From contig CANGSN010000183.1 of NCBI GenBank assembly GCA_947455805.1, positions 1 to 6,552 on the forward strand: a stretch of DNA of 6,552 nucleotides, written 5' to 3'. This DNA is from Planctomycetota bacterium. GTDB taxonomy: Bacteria > Planctomycetota > UBA1135 > UBA2386. Under the pieces are notes generated by a model. The model saw only the letters and a program-made list of their open reading frames with translations. It was not told where the DNA came from and searched no databases. Numbering within the stretch: the stretch's first letter is position 1; the number at the start of each line of letters is the position of its first letter. The translations under genes and the position numbers were made by a program. Below are positions 1 through 5,876 of the stretch, in pieces.

Positions 1-2102
1 CCAAGCTCGCCGACTGGCAGAAGCAGGCCGGCGCCACCGCTCCCTGGCAGAGCCCCGAAGGCATCCACCACCGCGGCGTCTACACCCCCGCCGACGCGAA
101 CGTCGCCCACCAGGGCGGCCTGCCCGGCATCCCGCCGTACCTCGGCGGCCCCTACGCGACGATGTTCGCGCAGAAGCCGTGGACGATCCGCCAGTACGCG
201 GGCTTCTCCACCGCCGAGAAGACCAACGAGTTCTACAAGAAGGCGCTCGCCGCCGGGCAACAGGGGCTCAGCGTCGCGTTCGACCTCGCCACCCACCGCG
301 GCTACGACAGCGACCATCCGCGCGTCGCCGGCGACGTCGGCATGGCGGGCGTCGCGATCGACTCGATCGCCGACATGCGCATCCTGTTCGCGGGCATCCC
401 GCTCGACAAGGTGTCGGTGTCGATGACCATGAACGGCGCCGTGCTGCCGATCCTCGCGCTCTACGTGGCCGCCGCGGCCGAGCAGGGTGTGCCCGCCGCC
501 AAACTCTCAGGAACGATCCAGAACGACATCCTGAAGGAGTTCATGGTCCGGAACACCTACATCTACCCACCCGGACCGAGCATGCGGATCGTGCGCGACA
601 TCTTCGCCTGGTGCGGCGAGAAGATGCCGAAGTTCAACACGATCAGCGTCAGCGGCTACCACATCCACGAAGCGGGTGCGTCGGCCGAACTCGAACTCGC
701 CTACACGCTCGCCGACGGCCTCGAGTACCTGCGCACCGGCGTGCAGGCGGGCCTCGACGTCGACAAGCTCGCCGGCCGCATGTCGTTCTTCTTCGCGATC
801 GGCATGAACTTCTTCACCGAGATCAGCAAGCTGCGTGCTTCGCGCTTGCTGTGGAGCAAGATCGTGCAGTCGTTCGGGGCGAAGGATCCGAAGTCGCTGG
901 CGCTGCGCACGCACTGCCAGACCTCGGGCTGGTCGCTGGCGGCGCAGGATCCCTACAACAACGTCGTGCGCACCTGCCTCGAGGCGCTCGCCGCGGTGCT
1001 CGGCGGCACGCAGTCGCTGCACACCAACGCGCTCGACGAAGCGATCGCGCTGCCGACCGAGTTCTCGGCGCGCATCGCGCGCAACACGCAGCTGATCCTG
1101 CAGGAGGAGAGCCACGTGACGCACACCGCCGACCCGCTGGCGGGCTCGCACTACGTCGAGTGGCTCACCGACCAGCTGGCGCAGAAGGCGTGGGCGCTGA
1201 TCCAGGAGGTCGAAGCGCTCGGCGGCATGACCAAGGCGATCGAGGCCGGCCTGCCGAAGCTGCGCATCGAGGAATCGGCGGCGCGGCGCCAGGCGGCGAT
1301 CGACTCGGGGCAGGAGACGATCGTCGGCGTCAACAAGTACCAGCCGTCGAAGCAGGAGCCGCTCGACATCCTGTCGATCGACAACACCGCGGTGCGGCAG
1401 GCGCAGATCGAACGCCTGCGCACGCTGAAGGCCGGCCGCGACGCGGCGAAGGTGCAGCAGGCGCTGGCGGCGCTGACTGCGGGTGCTCGCGGTACCGCGA
1501 ACCTGCTCGAACTCGCCGTGCAGGCAGTCCAGCTCGGCGCCACCGTCGGCGAAGTGTCGCAAGCGCTCGAGGACGTGTTCGGCCGCCACACCGCACATCC
1601 GCGCACCGTCGCCGGCGTCTATGCTGCGGCCGGCAAGTCGATGACGCAGTTGCACGAAGCCCAGCAGCGCACCAGCGCGTTCCTGAAGACCCACGGCCGC
1701 CGCCCGCGCATCCTGATCGCCAAGATGGGCCAGGACGGCCACGACCGCGGCGCGCGTGTCATCGCCAGCGCGTTCGCCGACATGGGCTTCGACGTCGACA
1801 TCGGCCCGCTGTTCCAGACGCCCGACGAGGTCTGCAAGCAGGCGATCGAGAACGACGTGCACCTGTGCGGCATCAGCACGCTGGCCGGCGCGCATCGGAC
1901 GCTGGTGCCGGAGCTGGTGCAGCTGCTGCGCGCTGCGGGTCGCGGCGACGTGCTGGTCGTGGCTGGCGGCGTGATTCCCGAACAGGACTGGCCGGCGCTG
2001 CGCGCAGCCGGCGTCGCCGACGTGTTCGGGCCGGGCACCGTGATCCCGCACGCGGCGCTGCGCTTGATCGACCTGCTCGAGCAGCGGCTCGCGGCGAAGT
2101 GA
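1..2102 (+). CDS. scpA: Methylmalonyl-CoA mutase large subunit, 5'-truncated by window edge
   Basis: Adenosylcobalamin-dependent mutase that interconverts (R)-methylmalonyl-CoA and succinyl-CoA in the cytoplasm, linking propionyl-CoA metabolism to the TCA cycle. The frame is open from base 3 with no stop, and family sequence (W-x-S-P-E-G-I, then L-P-G-I-P-P-Y, G-P-Y-A-T-M) precedes the ATG at 162. That ATG is therefore internal, and roughly 15-30 N-terminal residues lie before the window. Counting from the ATG at 162, the catalytic TIM barrel shows Y12 in TIRQYAGF (equivalent to Tyr89 of the Propionibacterium enzyme), R206 in GRMSFFF and H251 in RTHCQTSGWSL. These are the family's substrate-site residues. 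The C-terminal B12 domain starts near residue 510 and has D-x-H-x-x-G as DGHDRG (D525, H527, G530), with H527 as the lower cobalt ligand. About 699 codons are visible, consistent with the 714-728 residues of single-chain family members such as E. coli Sbm/ScpA. No frameshift or lost catalytic residue is seen. The stop overlaps or nearly touches the next gene. Confidence 0.97.
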   Translation, partial: KLADWQKQAGATAPWQSPEGIHHRGVYTPADANVAHQGGLPGIPPYLGGPYATMFAQKPWTIRQYAGFSTAEKTNEFYKKALAAGQQGLSVAFDLATHRGYDSDHPRVAGDVGMAGVAIDSIADMRILFAGIPLDKVSVSMTMNGAVLPILALYVAAAAEQGVPAAKLSGTIQNDILKEFMVRNTYIYPPGPSMRIVRDIFAWCGEKMPKFNTISVSGYHIHEAGASAELELAYTLADGLEYLRTGVQAGLDVDKLAGRMSFFFAIGMNFFTEISKLRASRLLWSKIVQSFGAKDPKSLALRTHCQTSGWSLAAQDPYNNVVRTCLEALAAVLGGTQSLHTNALDEAIALPTEFSARIARNTQLILQEESHVTHTADPLAGSHYVEWLTDQLAQKAWALIQEVEALGGMTKAIEAGLPKLRIEESAARRQAAIDSGQETIVGVNKYQPSKQEPLDILSIDNTAVRQAQIERLRTLKAGRDAAKVQQALAALTAGARGTANLLELAVQAVQLGATVGEVSQALEDVFGRHTAHPRTVAGVYAAAGKSMTQLHEAQQRTSAFLKTHGRRPRILIAKMGQDGHDRGARVIASAFADMGFDVDIGPLFQTPDEVCKQAIENDVHLCGISTLAGAHRTLVPELVQLLRAAGRGDVLVVAGGVIPEQDWPALRAAGVADVFGPGTVIPHAALRLIDLLEQRLAAK

Positions 2103-2113
2103 ACTGCGCCGTC

Positions 2114-3277
2114 ATGGACGCAGAGCCTTCCCATCGCCCGCGCTGCTACCGCTGCCTCCGCCCGACGGACCTCTGCTACTGCGCCGAGCTGCCCTCGGTG
2201 CCGACGCGCACGCGCATCGTCATCCTGCAGCATCCGCACGAACGCACGCATCCGTTCGGCACGGCCCGCCTGGCGCGGCTGTGCCTGCCGATGGCGAGCG
2301 TGCACGTTCCCTGGGCGGGCTTCACCGGCACGCTGGAGGAGCGCGTCGAAGTGCCAGCCGATGCCGCCGTGCTGTATCCGCACCCCGACTCGCCGCTGCT
2401 CGATGCGCTGCCGCCCAGCGAACGCCCGTCGACGCTGATCGCGATCGACGGCACCTGGGCCCATTCGAAGCGCCTCTACCGCGAGAACCCGTGGCTGCAG
2501 GCCTACCGGCACGTGCGCCTCGATCCGTCGGCGCCGAGCCGCTACCGCATCCGCAAGGAACCGCGGCCCGACTACGTCTCGACGCTCGAGGCGATCCTCG
2601 AAGCCCTGCGCATCCTCGAACCCGAGACGCCGAACCTCGAGGCTCCGCTGCTCGCGTTCGATCGCATGATCGACCAGCAGATCGCGAAGAGCAGCCAGGT
2701 GCAGCGCTTCGGCCGCCACAAGGCCGAACGACAACGGCCGTCGCGGGCGACGAGCCCGCTGCTCGCCGATCCGCGCCTGTGCGTGGTGTATGCCGAGTCC
2801 GCGCTGCCCGGCGGCGACCAGGCGGCGCCACGGCAGCTGGTGCAGTGGACCGCCGCGCGCCTCGACGGCAGCACGTTCGAAGCCCTGCTGGCGACCGGCC
2901 CGGTGCCGCCATTGCCGCAGCATCTGGTGCACATGCGCCTCGCACCCGCCGACTTCCGCGACGCCGAGCCGATGCACGCGGCAGCCACACGATTCGCCTC
3001 GTGGCTGCCACCCGGCGCCCCGATCCTGGCCTGGACGCGGACCACGCTCGATTGGGGCGGTCCGGTCCTGCCGGCGGGCAGCAGGACGGCGACGCTCAAG
3101 ACCGACTACTGCAACGTCCGCAACCGGCGCGCCGGCTTCCTCGAGGAGGTGCTGCAGGCGGAGCAACTGCAGCCGCTGCTGCTGCCTTGCCGTGGACGCG
3201 CCAGCGAACGCCTGGGCAACGCCCTCGCGATCGCCCGCTGGCTGTGCCAGCAACACCTGCTGCTGCAGTCGACCTGA
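2114..3277 (+). CDS. DTW-domain protein, TapT-like tRNA-uridine aminocarboxypropyltransferase with extra C-terminal domain
   Basis: Characterised DTW proteins (E. coli TapT/YfiP, human DTWD1 and DTWD2) transfer the 3-amino-3-carboxypropyl group of S-adenosylmethionine to a tRNA uridine, giving acp3U. The 387-residue product has the N-terminal cysteine cluster C11-x2-C14 and C21-x-C23 (CYRCLRPTDLCYC). It also has the T-R-I-V-I-L-Q-H-P-H strand (33-42), G-T-A-R-L-A near 49-54, the D-x-T-W signature as D112-G-T-W115, and SRYRIRKEP (142-150) followed by STLEA. Together these make the domain assignment firm. Ordinary bacterial TapT is about 200-230 residues, whereas here another 165 residues follow. 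They show a strand-rich block near 222-260, W-T-R-T-T-L-D near 307-313 and a helix GNALAIARWL at 368-377, resembling a DEDD exonuclease fold with two acidic residues lost. The ATG at 2114 lies 11 nt after the mutase stop. A GTG at 2099 in the same frame overlaps that stop (GTGA) and is an alternative start adding five residues. Neither start has a strong Shine-Dalgarno. The exact tRNA target is unknown. Confidence 0.93.
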   Translation: MDAEPSHRPRCYRCLRPTDLCYCAELPSVPTRTRIVILQHPHERTHPFGTARLARLCLPMASVHVPWAGFTGTLEERVEVPADAAVLYPHPDSPLLDALPPSERPSTLIAIDGTWAHSKRLYRENPWLQAYRHVRLDPSAPSRYRIRKEPRPDYVSTLEAILEALRILEPETPNLEAPLLAFDRMIDQQIAKSSQVQRFGRHKAERQRPSRATSPLLADPRLCVVYAESALPGGDQAAPRQLVQWTAARLDGSTFEALLATGPVPPLPQHLVHMRLAPADFRDAEPMHAAATRFASWLPPGAPILAWTRTTLDWGGPVLPAGSRTATLKTDYCNVRNRRAGFLEEVLQAEQLQPLLLPCRGRASERLGNALAIARWLCQQHLLLQST

Positions 3278-3393
3278 GGTGAGGGCGAAGGTGGCGTCAG
3301 GGAGCGCTGCAGTGCGGAGTGGAAGGGTACCTGCGGTCTCGCGATCCGCGACGCGGTTGCCGGTGCGCGGACCTGGCTCGATCTTGGACCGCT

Positions 3394-3407
3394 GGCGTCG
3401 CGACGCC
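3394..3407. repeat. 14-bp perfect palindrome in the DTW-MBL intergenic gap
   Basis: GGCGTCG followed directly by CGACGCC forms a perfect palindrome 63 bp before the end of the 193-nt gap between the DTW gene and the MBL hydrolase gene. As RNA it could form a 5-bp stem with a CGCG loop. No T-run follows, so it does not look like an intrinsic terminator. A second short inverted repeat lies at 3339-3351 (TCGCG-ATC-CGCGA). In DNA this rich in GC such repeats are common by chance. An operator role is possible but not shown. Confidence 0.4.
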
Positions 3408-3470
3408 GGCGGTTGCATCGGCTGATCGGCCACGCGACCCACGACGCGGCCCGGGATAGCGTTCGGCGCC

Positions 3471-4229
3471 ATGCAGCTCGTCGTCCTCGGTTCCGGCACC
3501 GCGATCCCCGTGGCCGACCGTTTCCCGGCCGGCTACCTGCTGCGCCACGGCAGCCACCGCGTGATGGTCGACTGCGGCCCCGGCACGCTGCGGCGCCTCG
3601 CGCAAGCCGGCGAGTCGCCGCGCGACCTCGACGCCGTGCTGCTGACGCACTACCACACCGACCACTGCGCCGACCTCGCGGCGCTGCTGTTCGCGCTGCG
3701 CTCGCCGACGTTCGCCGGGCGCCCGCCGCTGCGCCTCTACGGTGCACCCGGCCTGCAGCGCCTCGTCGGCAAGCTGACCGAAGCTTGGCCGTGGCTCGAG
3801 CCGCGCGGCTACGAACTGCAACTGGTCGAGCTCGCCCCCGGCCCGTTCGCGGTCGCCGGCCTCGCAGCCCAGGCGGTGCCGATCCGCCACACCGCGCAGA
3901 GCCTCGGCTACCGGCTGGTCGGCGACACCGGCAGCATCGCGTTCTCCGGCGACGCCGACGAGTGCGACGAACTGGTCGAGCTGGCGCGCGACGTCGACGT
4001 GTTCGTCTGCGAGGCGGCGACGCCCGACGGCCAGAAGCTCGACGGCCACCTGACGCCGCAGCTCACCGCCGGCTACGCCGCGCGCGCGAACGTGCGCCGG
4101 CTGGTGCTGACGCACTTCTATCCCGAGTGCTCGGGCCACGACCTGCGCGCGGCGGCGGCATCGGCGTTCGCCGGCGAGCTGATCCTGGCCGAGGACCTGC
4201 AGCAGCTGACGGTCCAGGCGACCGCGTAG
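3471..4229 (+). CDS. MBL-fold metallo-hydrolase, RNase Z-like short form
   Basis: Cytoplasmic metal-dependent hydrolase of 252 residues with no signal peptide. It belongs to the RNase Z/phosphodiesterase branch of the metallo-beta-lactamase fold. It opens with the typical first strand MQLVVLGSGTAIP. The metal motif H-x-H-x-D-H is THYHTDH (H60, H62, D64, H65). Further expected ligands are H140 in IRHTAQ, D161 in FSGDAD and H215 in LTHFYPE. H193 in GHLTPQLTAGYAA resembles the extra histidine region of RNase Z. The di-metal site therefore looks complete. Compared with canonical RNase Z (about 300 residues or more), the region between H140 and D161 is very short, leaving no room for the long flexible arm that binds tRNA. 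A tRNA 3'-processing role is thus uncertain, and a cyclic nucleotide or other phosphodiester substrate is equally possible. The ATG at 3471 begins the conserved strand directly. It has only a weak GGGA upstream as ribosome site. The gene faces the convergent signalling operon. Confidence 0.9.
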   Translation: MQLVVLGSGTAIPVADRFPAGYLLRHGSHRVMVDCGPGTLRRLAQAGESPRDLDAVLLTHYHTDHCADLAALLFALRSPTFAGRPPLRLYGAPGLQRLVGKLTEAWPWLEPRGYELQLVELAPGPFAVAGLAAQAVPIRHTAQSLGYRLVGDTGSIAFSGDADECDELVELARDVDVFVCEAATPDGQKLDGHLTPQLTAGYAARANVRRLVLTHFYPECSGHDLRAAAASAFAGELILAEDLQQLTVQATA

Positions 4230-4339
4230 CAGCGGTCGTGCAACCGGCGCACGGCGCGTCGGGAAGCTCACCGAGAGCTGGCACGCCAGCGGCGCGAACG
4301 ACGCCCGGTGCCGCACGCAGAGCGCCACGTTCGCTGCAG

Positions 4340-4369
4340 ACGTGTACCGTCTCGACGGCACGTTCTTCT
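4340..4369 (+). terminator. Possible intrinsic terminator after the MBL gene
   Basis: ACGTG and CACGT (4340-4344 and 4359-4363) pair around a second stem CCGT/ACGG (4347-4350 and 4355-4358). A CTCG loop closes it, and a 2-nt bulge lies on the left arm. The T-rich tail TTCTTCT follows on the + strand. It lies about 110 nt after the MBL stop, within the 155-nt gap between two converging genes, where a terminator is expected. The bulge and interrupted T-tract make it a weak candidate. No T-run follows on the - strand side, so it would not serve the opposing operon equally well. A further hairpin, GCTGG-CACG-CCAGC at 4277-4290, has no T-tract. Confidence 0.3.
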
Positions 4370-4384
4370 GCTCGGCGCCGTGCG

Positions 4385-5371
4385 TCAGCCGGCGAGGTAC
4401 GCGCGCATGGCCTCCACCGTGGCGGCGGTGATCCGTCGCAACGCGGCCTCATCGTCGGGGCGACACCGCCCATCGCGTCCTTCGCGTTCGATGCGCGCCG
4501 CCAGCTCCCGCAGGCCTTGCGCACCGATGACGGCCGCCGAGCCCTTGAGCCCGTGCGCGGCTCGCTCCTGCGCCGCGGCGTCGCCGGCCTGCAGCGCCGC
4601 GGTGATCGCCGCGACCGAGGTGTCGATCTGCTCGAGGAACAAGTGGACGAGCCGCACGACGAGCTCGCGCTTGCCGCCGACCAGGTGCAGCACCGTGGCG
4701 CTGTCGAAGACCGGCAAGCCATCGCCCCCGGTGGCCGCAGGCTCCCCGGAGGTCACCGGACTCGCCGCTGGTCCGTTCGCCGGCGTCGGTGCCGAGACCA
4801 CGATCGGCGTCGGGGATGTGCGCCCGAGGGCCGCGGCCATCGCCTGCACGTGATCGCGCGACAGGAACGGCTTGCCGAGCACGCGCTGCATGCCGCTGGC
4901 CGGCACCTGTGCACGATTCTCCGCCGACACGTCGGCGGACACGGTGACGATCGGCTGGCGTTGGCCCGCCTTGCGGATCGCGCGCGCGGCCTCGATGCCC
5001 GACATGCCCGGCATGTGGCAGTCCATGAGCACGAGATCCGGCGCAGTCGCCTGCACCTTGGCCACCGCTTCTTCGCCGTTGGCGGGGATGACCACTTCGC
5101 AGCCGAGGTCGCGCAGCATCGCCTCGGCGAGCGTGCGGTTGACCGGCTGGTCGTCGACGACCAGCACACGCAGGCCGTGCACGAGCTTCGGATCGACGTT
5201 CGGGGCCGCCGACGGCGTGACCTCGGCAACCGGCGGCGAGGCAGGCAGTCCGACCAGCTCGCCCTGCAACCGTTCCACCTCGGCCGCCATGTCGTCGAGC
5301 GATCGCTCGAGCTGCCCGATGCGCTGCCGCTCGCGCGCCGACACCCGCACGAACACACCGTCGGCGTCCAT
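4385..5371 (-). CDS. Receiver-HPt phosphorelay protein with N-terminal coiled coil
   Basis: Phosphotransfer protein of 328 residues without kinase or output domain. Residues 12-41 form a heptad-like charged helix (RERQRIGQLERSLDDMAAEV), a likely dimerising coiled coil. A Pro/Ala-rich linker of about 18 residues follows. The receiver domain (67-182) has acid pair D73-D74, phospho-acceptor D117 in LMDCHMPGMSG, S145 at the Thr/Ser switch position and K167 in GKPF. Its DDQPVNR start resembles receivers of hybrid kinases. A second Pro/Ala/Ser/Thr-rich linker (about 185-218) leads to an HPt domain (221-328). Its phosphorylatable H273 lies in AHGLKGSAAVIGA, the classic signature. All transfer residues are present, so phosphate could pass from a kinase to D117 and between D117 and H273 or other receivers. 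The start at 5371 is preferred because GAGG at 5384-5381 sits 9 nt upstream. ATG at 5377 in the same frame is possible, but GAGG would be only 3 nt away. It follows the receiver gene by 11 nt, so the two are surely one operon. Confidence 0.93.
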   Translation of the reverse strand: MDADGVFVRVSARERQRIGQLERSLDDMAAEVERLQGELVGLPASPPVAEVTPSAAPNVDPKLVHGLRVLVVDDQPVNRTLAEAMLRDLGCEVVIPANGEEAVAKVQATAPDLVLMDCHMPGMSGIEAARAIRKAGQRQPIVTVSADVSAENRAQVPASGMQRVLGKPFLSRDHVQAMAAALGRTSPTPIVVSAPTPANGPAASPVTSGEPAATGGDGLPVFDSATVLHLVGGKRELVVRLVHLFLEQIDTSVAAITAALQAGDAAAQERAAHGLKGSAAVIGAQGLRELAARIEREGRDGRCRPDDEAALRRITAATVEAMRAYLAG

Positions 5372-5380
5372 CGTCATGCG

Positions 5381-5384
5381 CCTC
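5381..5384 (-). promoter_or_regulatory. Shine-Dalgarno of the receiver-HPt gene, overlapping the upstream stop
   Basis: On the - strand GAGG shares its GA with the TGA stop of the preceding receiver gene and lies 9 nt before the ATG at 5371. This overlap suggests translational coupling of the two signalling genes. The spacing favours ATG 5371 over ATG 5377. Confidence 0.5.
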
Positions 5385-5763
5385 AATCGAGCGAGCCGAG
5401 GGTCTCGACGATCTGCCCCGGTGTCACCGGCTTCAGCAGGTAGCCATCGACGTGCTGCTGCAAGGCGGCCCGCATGTCCTTCTGGTCGTCGGAGGCGGTC
5501 ACGACGACCACGTTCGTATGCTCGCCGTGGCGGAGCTTCTGGTCGACGTCCTTGACCATCTTGATGGCGTCGATGCCGCTCGGGCCAGGCATCGACAGGT
5601 CGATGCACACGAGGTCGAACGGGTCGTTGTCGGCGATCGCGTCGCGGATGCGCTGCAGGCCGGCGATGGCGTCCGGCGCCTCGTCGACCCGGCCGTGCGA
5701 CTCGAGCAGGAGGCGCAGCTGCCGGCGGGCGATGGGTTCGTCGTCGATCACCAGGTAGCGCAT
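5383..5763 (-). CDS. Single-domain CheY-like response regulator
   Basis: A stand-alone receiver of 126 residues with nothing beyond the receiver fold. It has acid pair D7-D8 in YLVIDDEP, phospho-acceptor D55 in CIDLSMPGPSG, the switch Thr T89 in VVVVTAS, Y108 before the last strand, and K111-P112 in LLKPVTP. The full set implies a working phosphate acceptor that acts by protein binding or as a relay intermediate. The start is set by the sequence AGGAG at 5777-5773, 9 nt upstream of ATG 5763. A GTG at 5781 in frame would place the Shine-Dalgarno inside the coding region and add six residues unlike a receiver N-terminus. It is the first gene of a two-gene - strand operon with the receiver-HPt protein, which is its most likely phosphate partner. 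No cognate histidine kinase is in the window. Confidence 0.95.
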   Translation of the reverse strand: MRYLVIDDEPIARRQLRLLLESHGRVDEAPDAIAGLQRIRDAIADNDPFDLVCIDLSMPGPSGIDAIKMVKDVDQKLRHGEHTNVVVVTASDDQKDMRAALQQHVDGYLLKPVTPGQIVETLGSLD

Positions 5764-5783
5764 TCCGTGGTTCTCCTCCACGG
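5764..5783 (-). promoter_or_regulatory. Hairpin presenting the receiver gene's Shine-Dalgarno in its loop
   Basis: Read on the - strand, CCGTGG (5783-5778), AGGAGAA (5777-5771) and CCACGG (5770-5765) form a perfect 6-bp, mostly G-C stem with a 7-nt loop. A single A then precedes ATG 5763. The loop is the Shine-Dalgarno itself. The structure is directly visible as an inverted repeat. A role in translation control is inference. Confidence 0.55.
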
Positions 5784-5876
5784 TTCATCGGCCGCGGGCG
5801 AGGTCGTCATGAACTCCCTGGACGCCGCGCTGAAGCCGGAGCCATCATCGCCCCGATAGCGCCGTCGCATCGCCGC
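5764..5876. promoter_or_regulatory. Divergent upstream region between the receiver operon and the ROK kinase
   Basis: These 113 bp separate two divergently transcribed starts, so promoters for both genes should lie here or overlap the gene ends. No convincing -35/-10 pair is visible. GATAGCG at 5855-5861 is a weak -10-like element for the kinase. The kinase ATG has no clear Shine-Dalgarno. An open frame crosses the gap (ending in TAG at 5857-5859) but has no protein character and is a composition effect. Confidence 0.4.

Noticed and set aside
162..164. ATG at 162 as the start of methylmalonyl-CoA mutase
   Set aside because: Family sequence continues upstream in the same frame to base 3, and this Met is the conserved internal one in G-P-Y-A-T-M.
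507..2051. 514-residue open frame on the - strand
   Set aside because: It is fully antisense to the mutase, with no recognisable motif and biased composition.
179..2098. Upstream half of a 1032-residue open frame that reads into the DTW protein
   Set aside because: It overlaps the mutase in another frame, is rich in Arg/Ala/Gly and lacks any domain. The real protein begins at 2114 (or 2099).
1619..3499. 626-residue open frame on the - strand
   Set aside because: It lies opposite two well-supported genes and has the low-complexity Arg/Ala/Gln composition of antisense frames in GC-rich DNA.
3413..5443. 676-residue open frame on the + strand
   Set aside because: It runs over the MBL gene in another frame and then antisense to the receiver-HPt gene. 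Its sequence changes character at each boundary, as a shadow does.
5372..5788. N-terminal extension of the receiver-HPt frame to an ATG at 5788
   Set aside because: This part overlaps the receiver gene in another frame and is Arg/Pro-rich without a fold. The Shine-Dalgarno at 5384-5381 supports the start at 5371.
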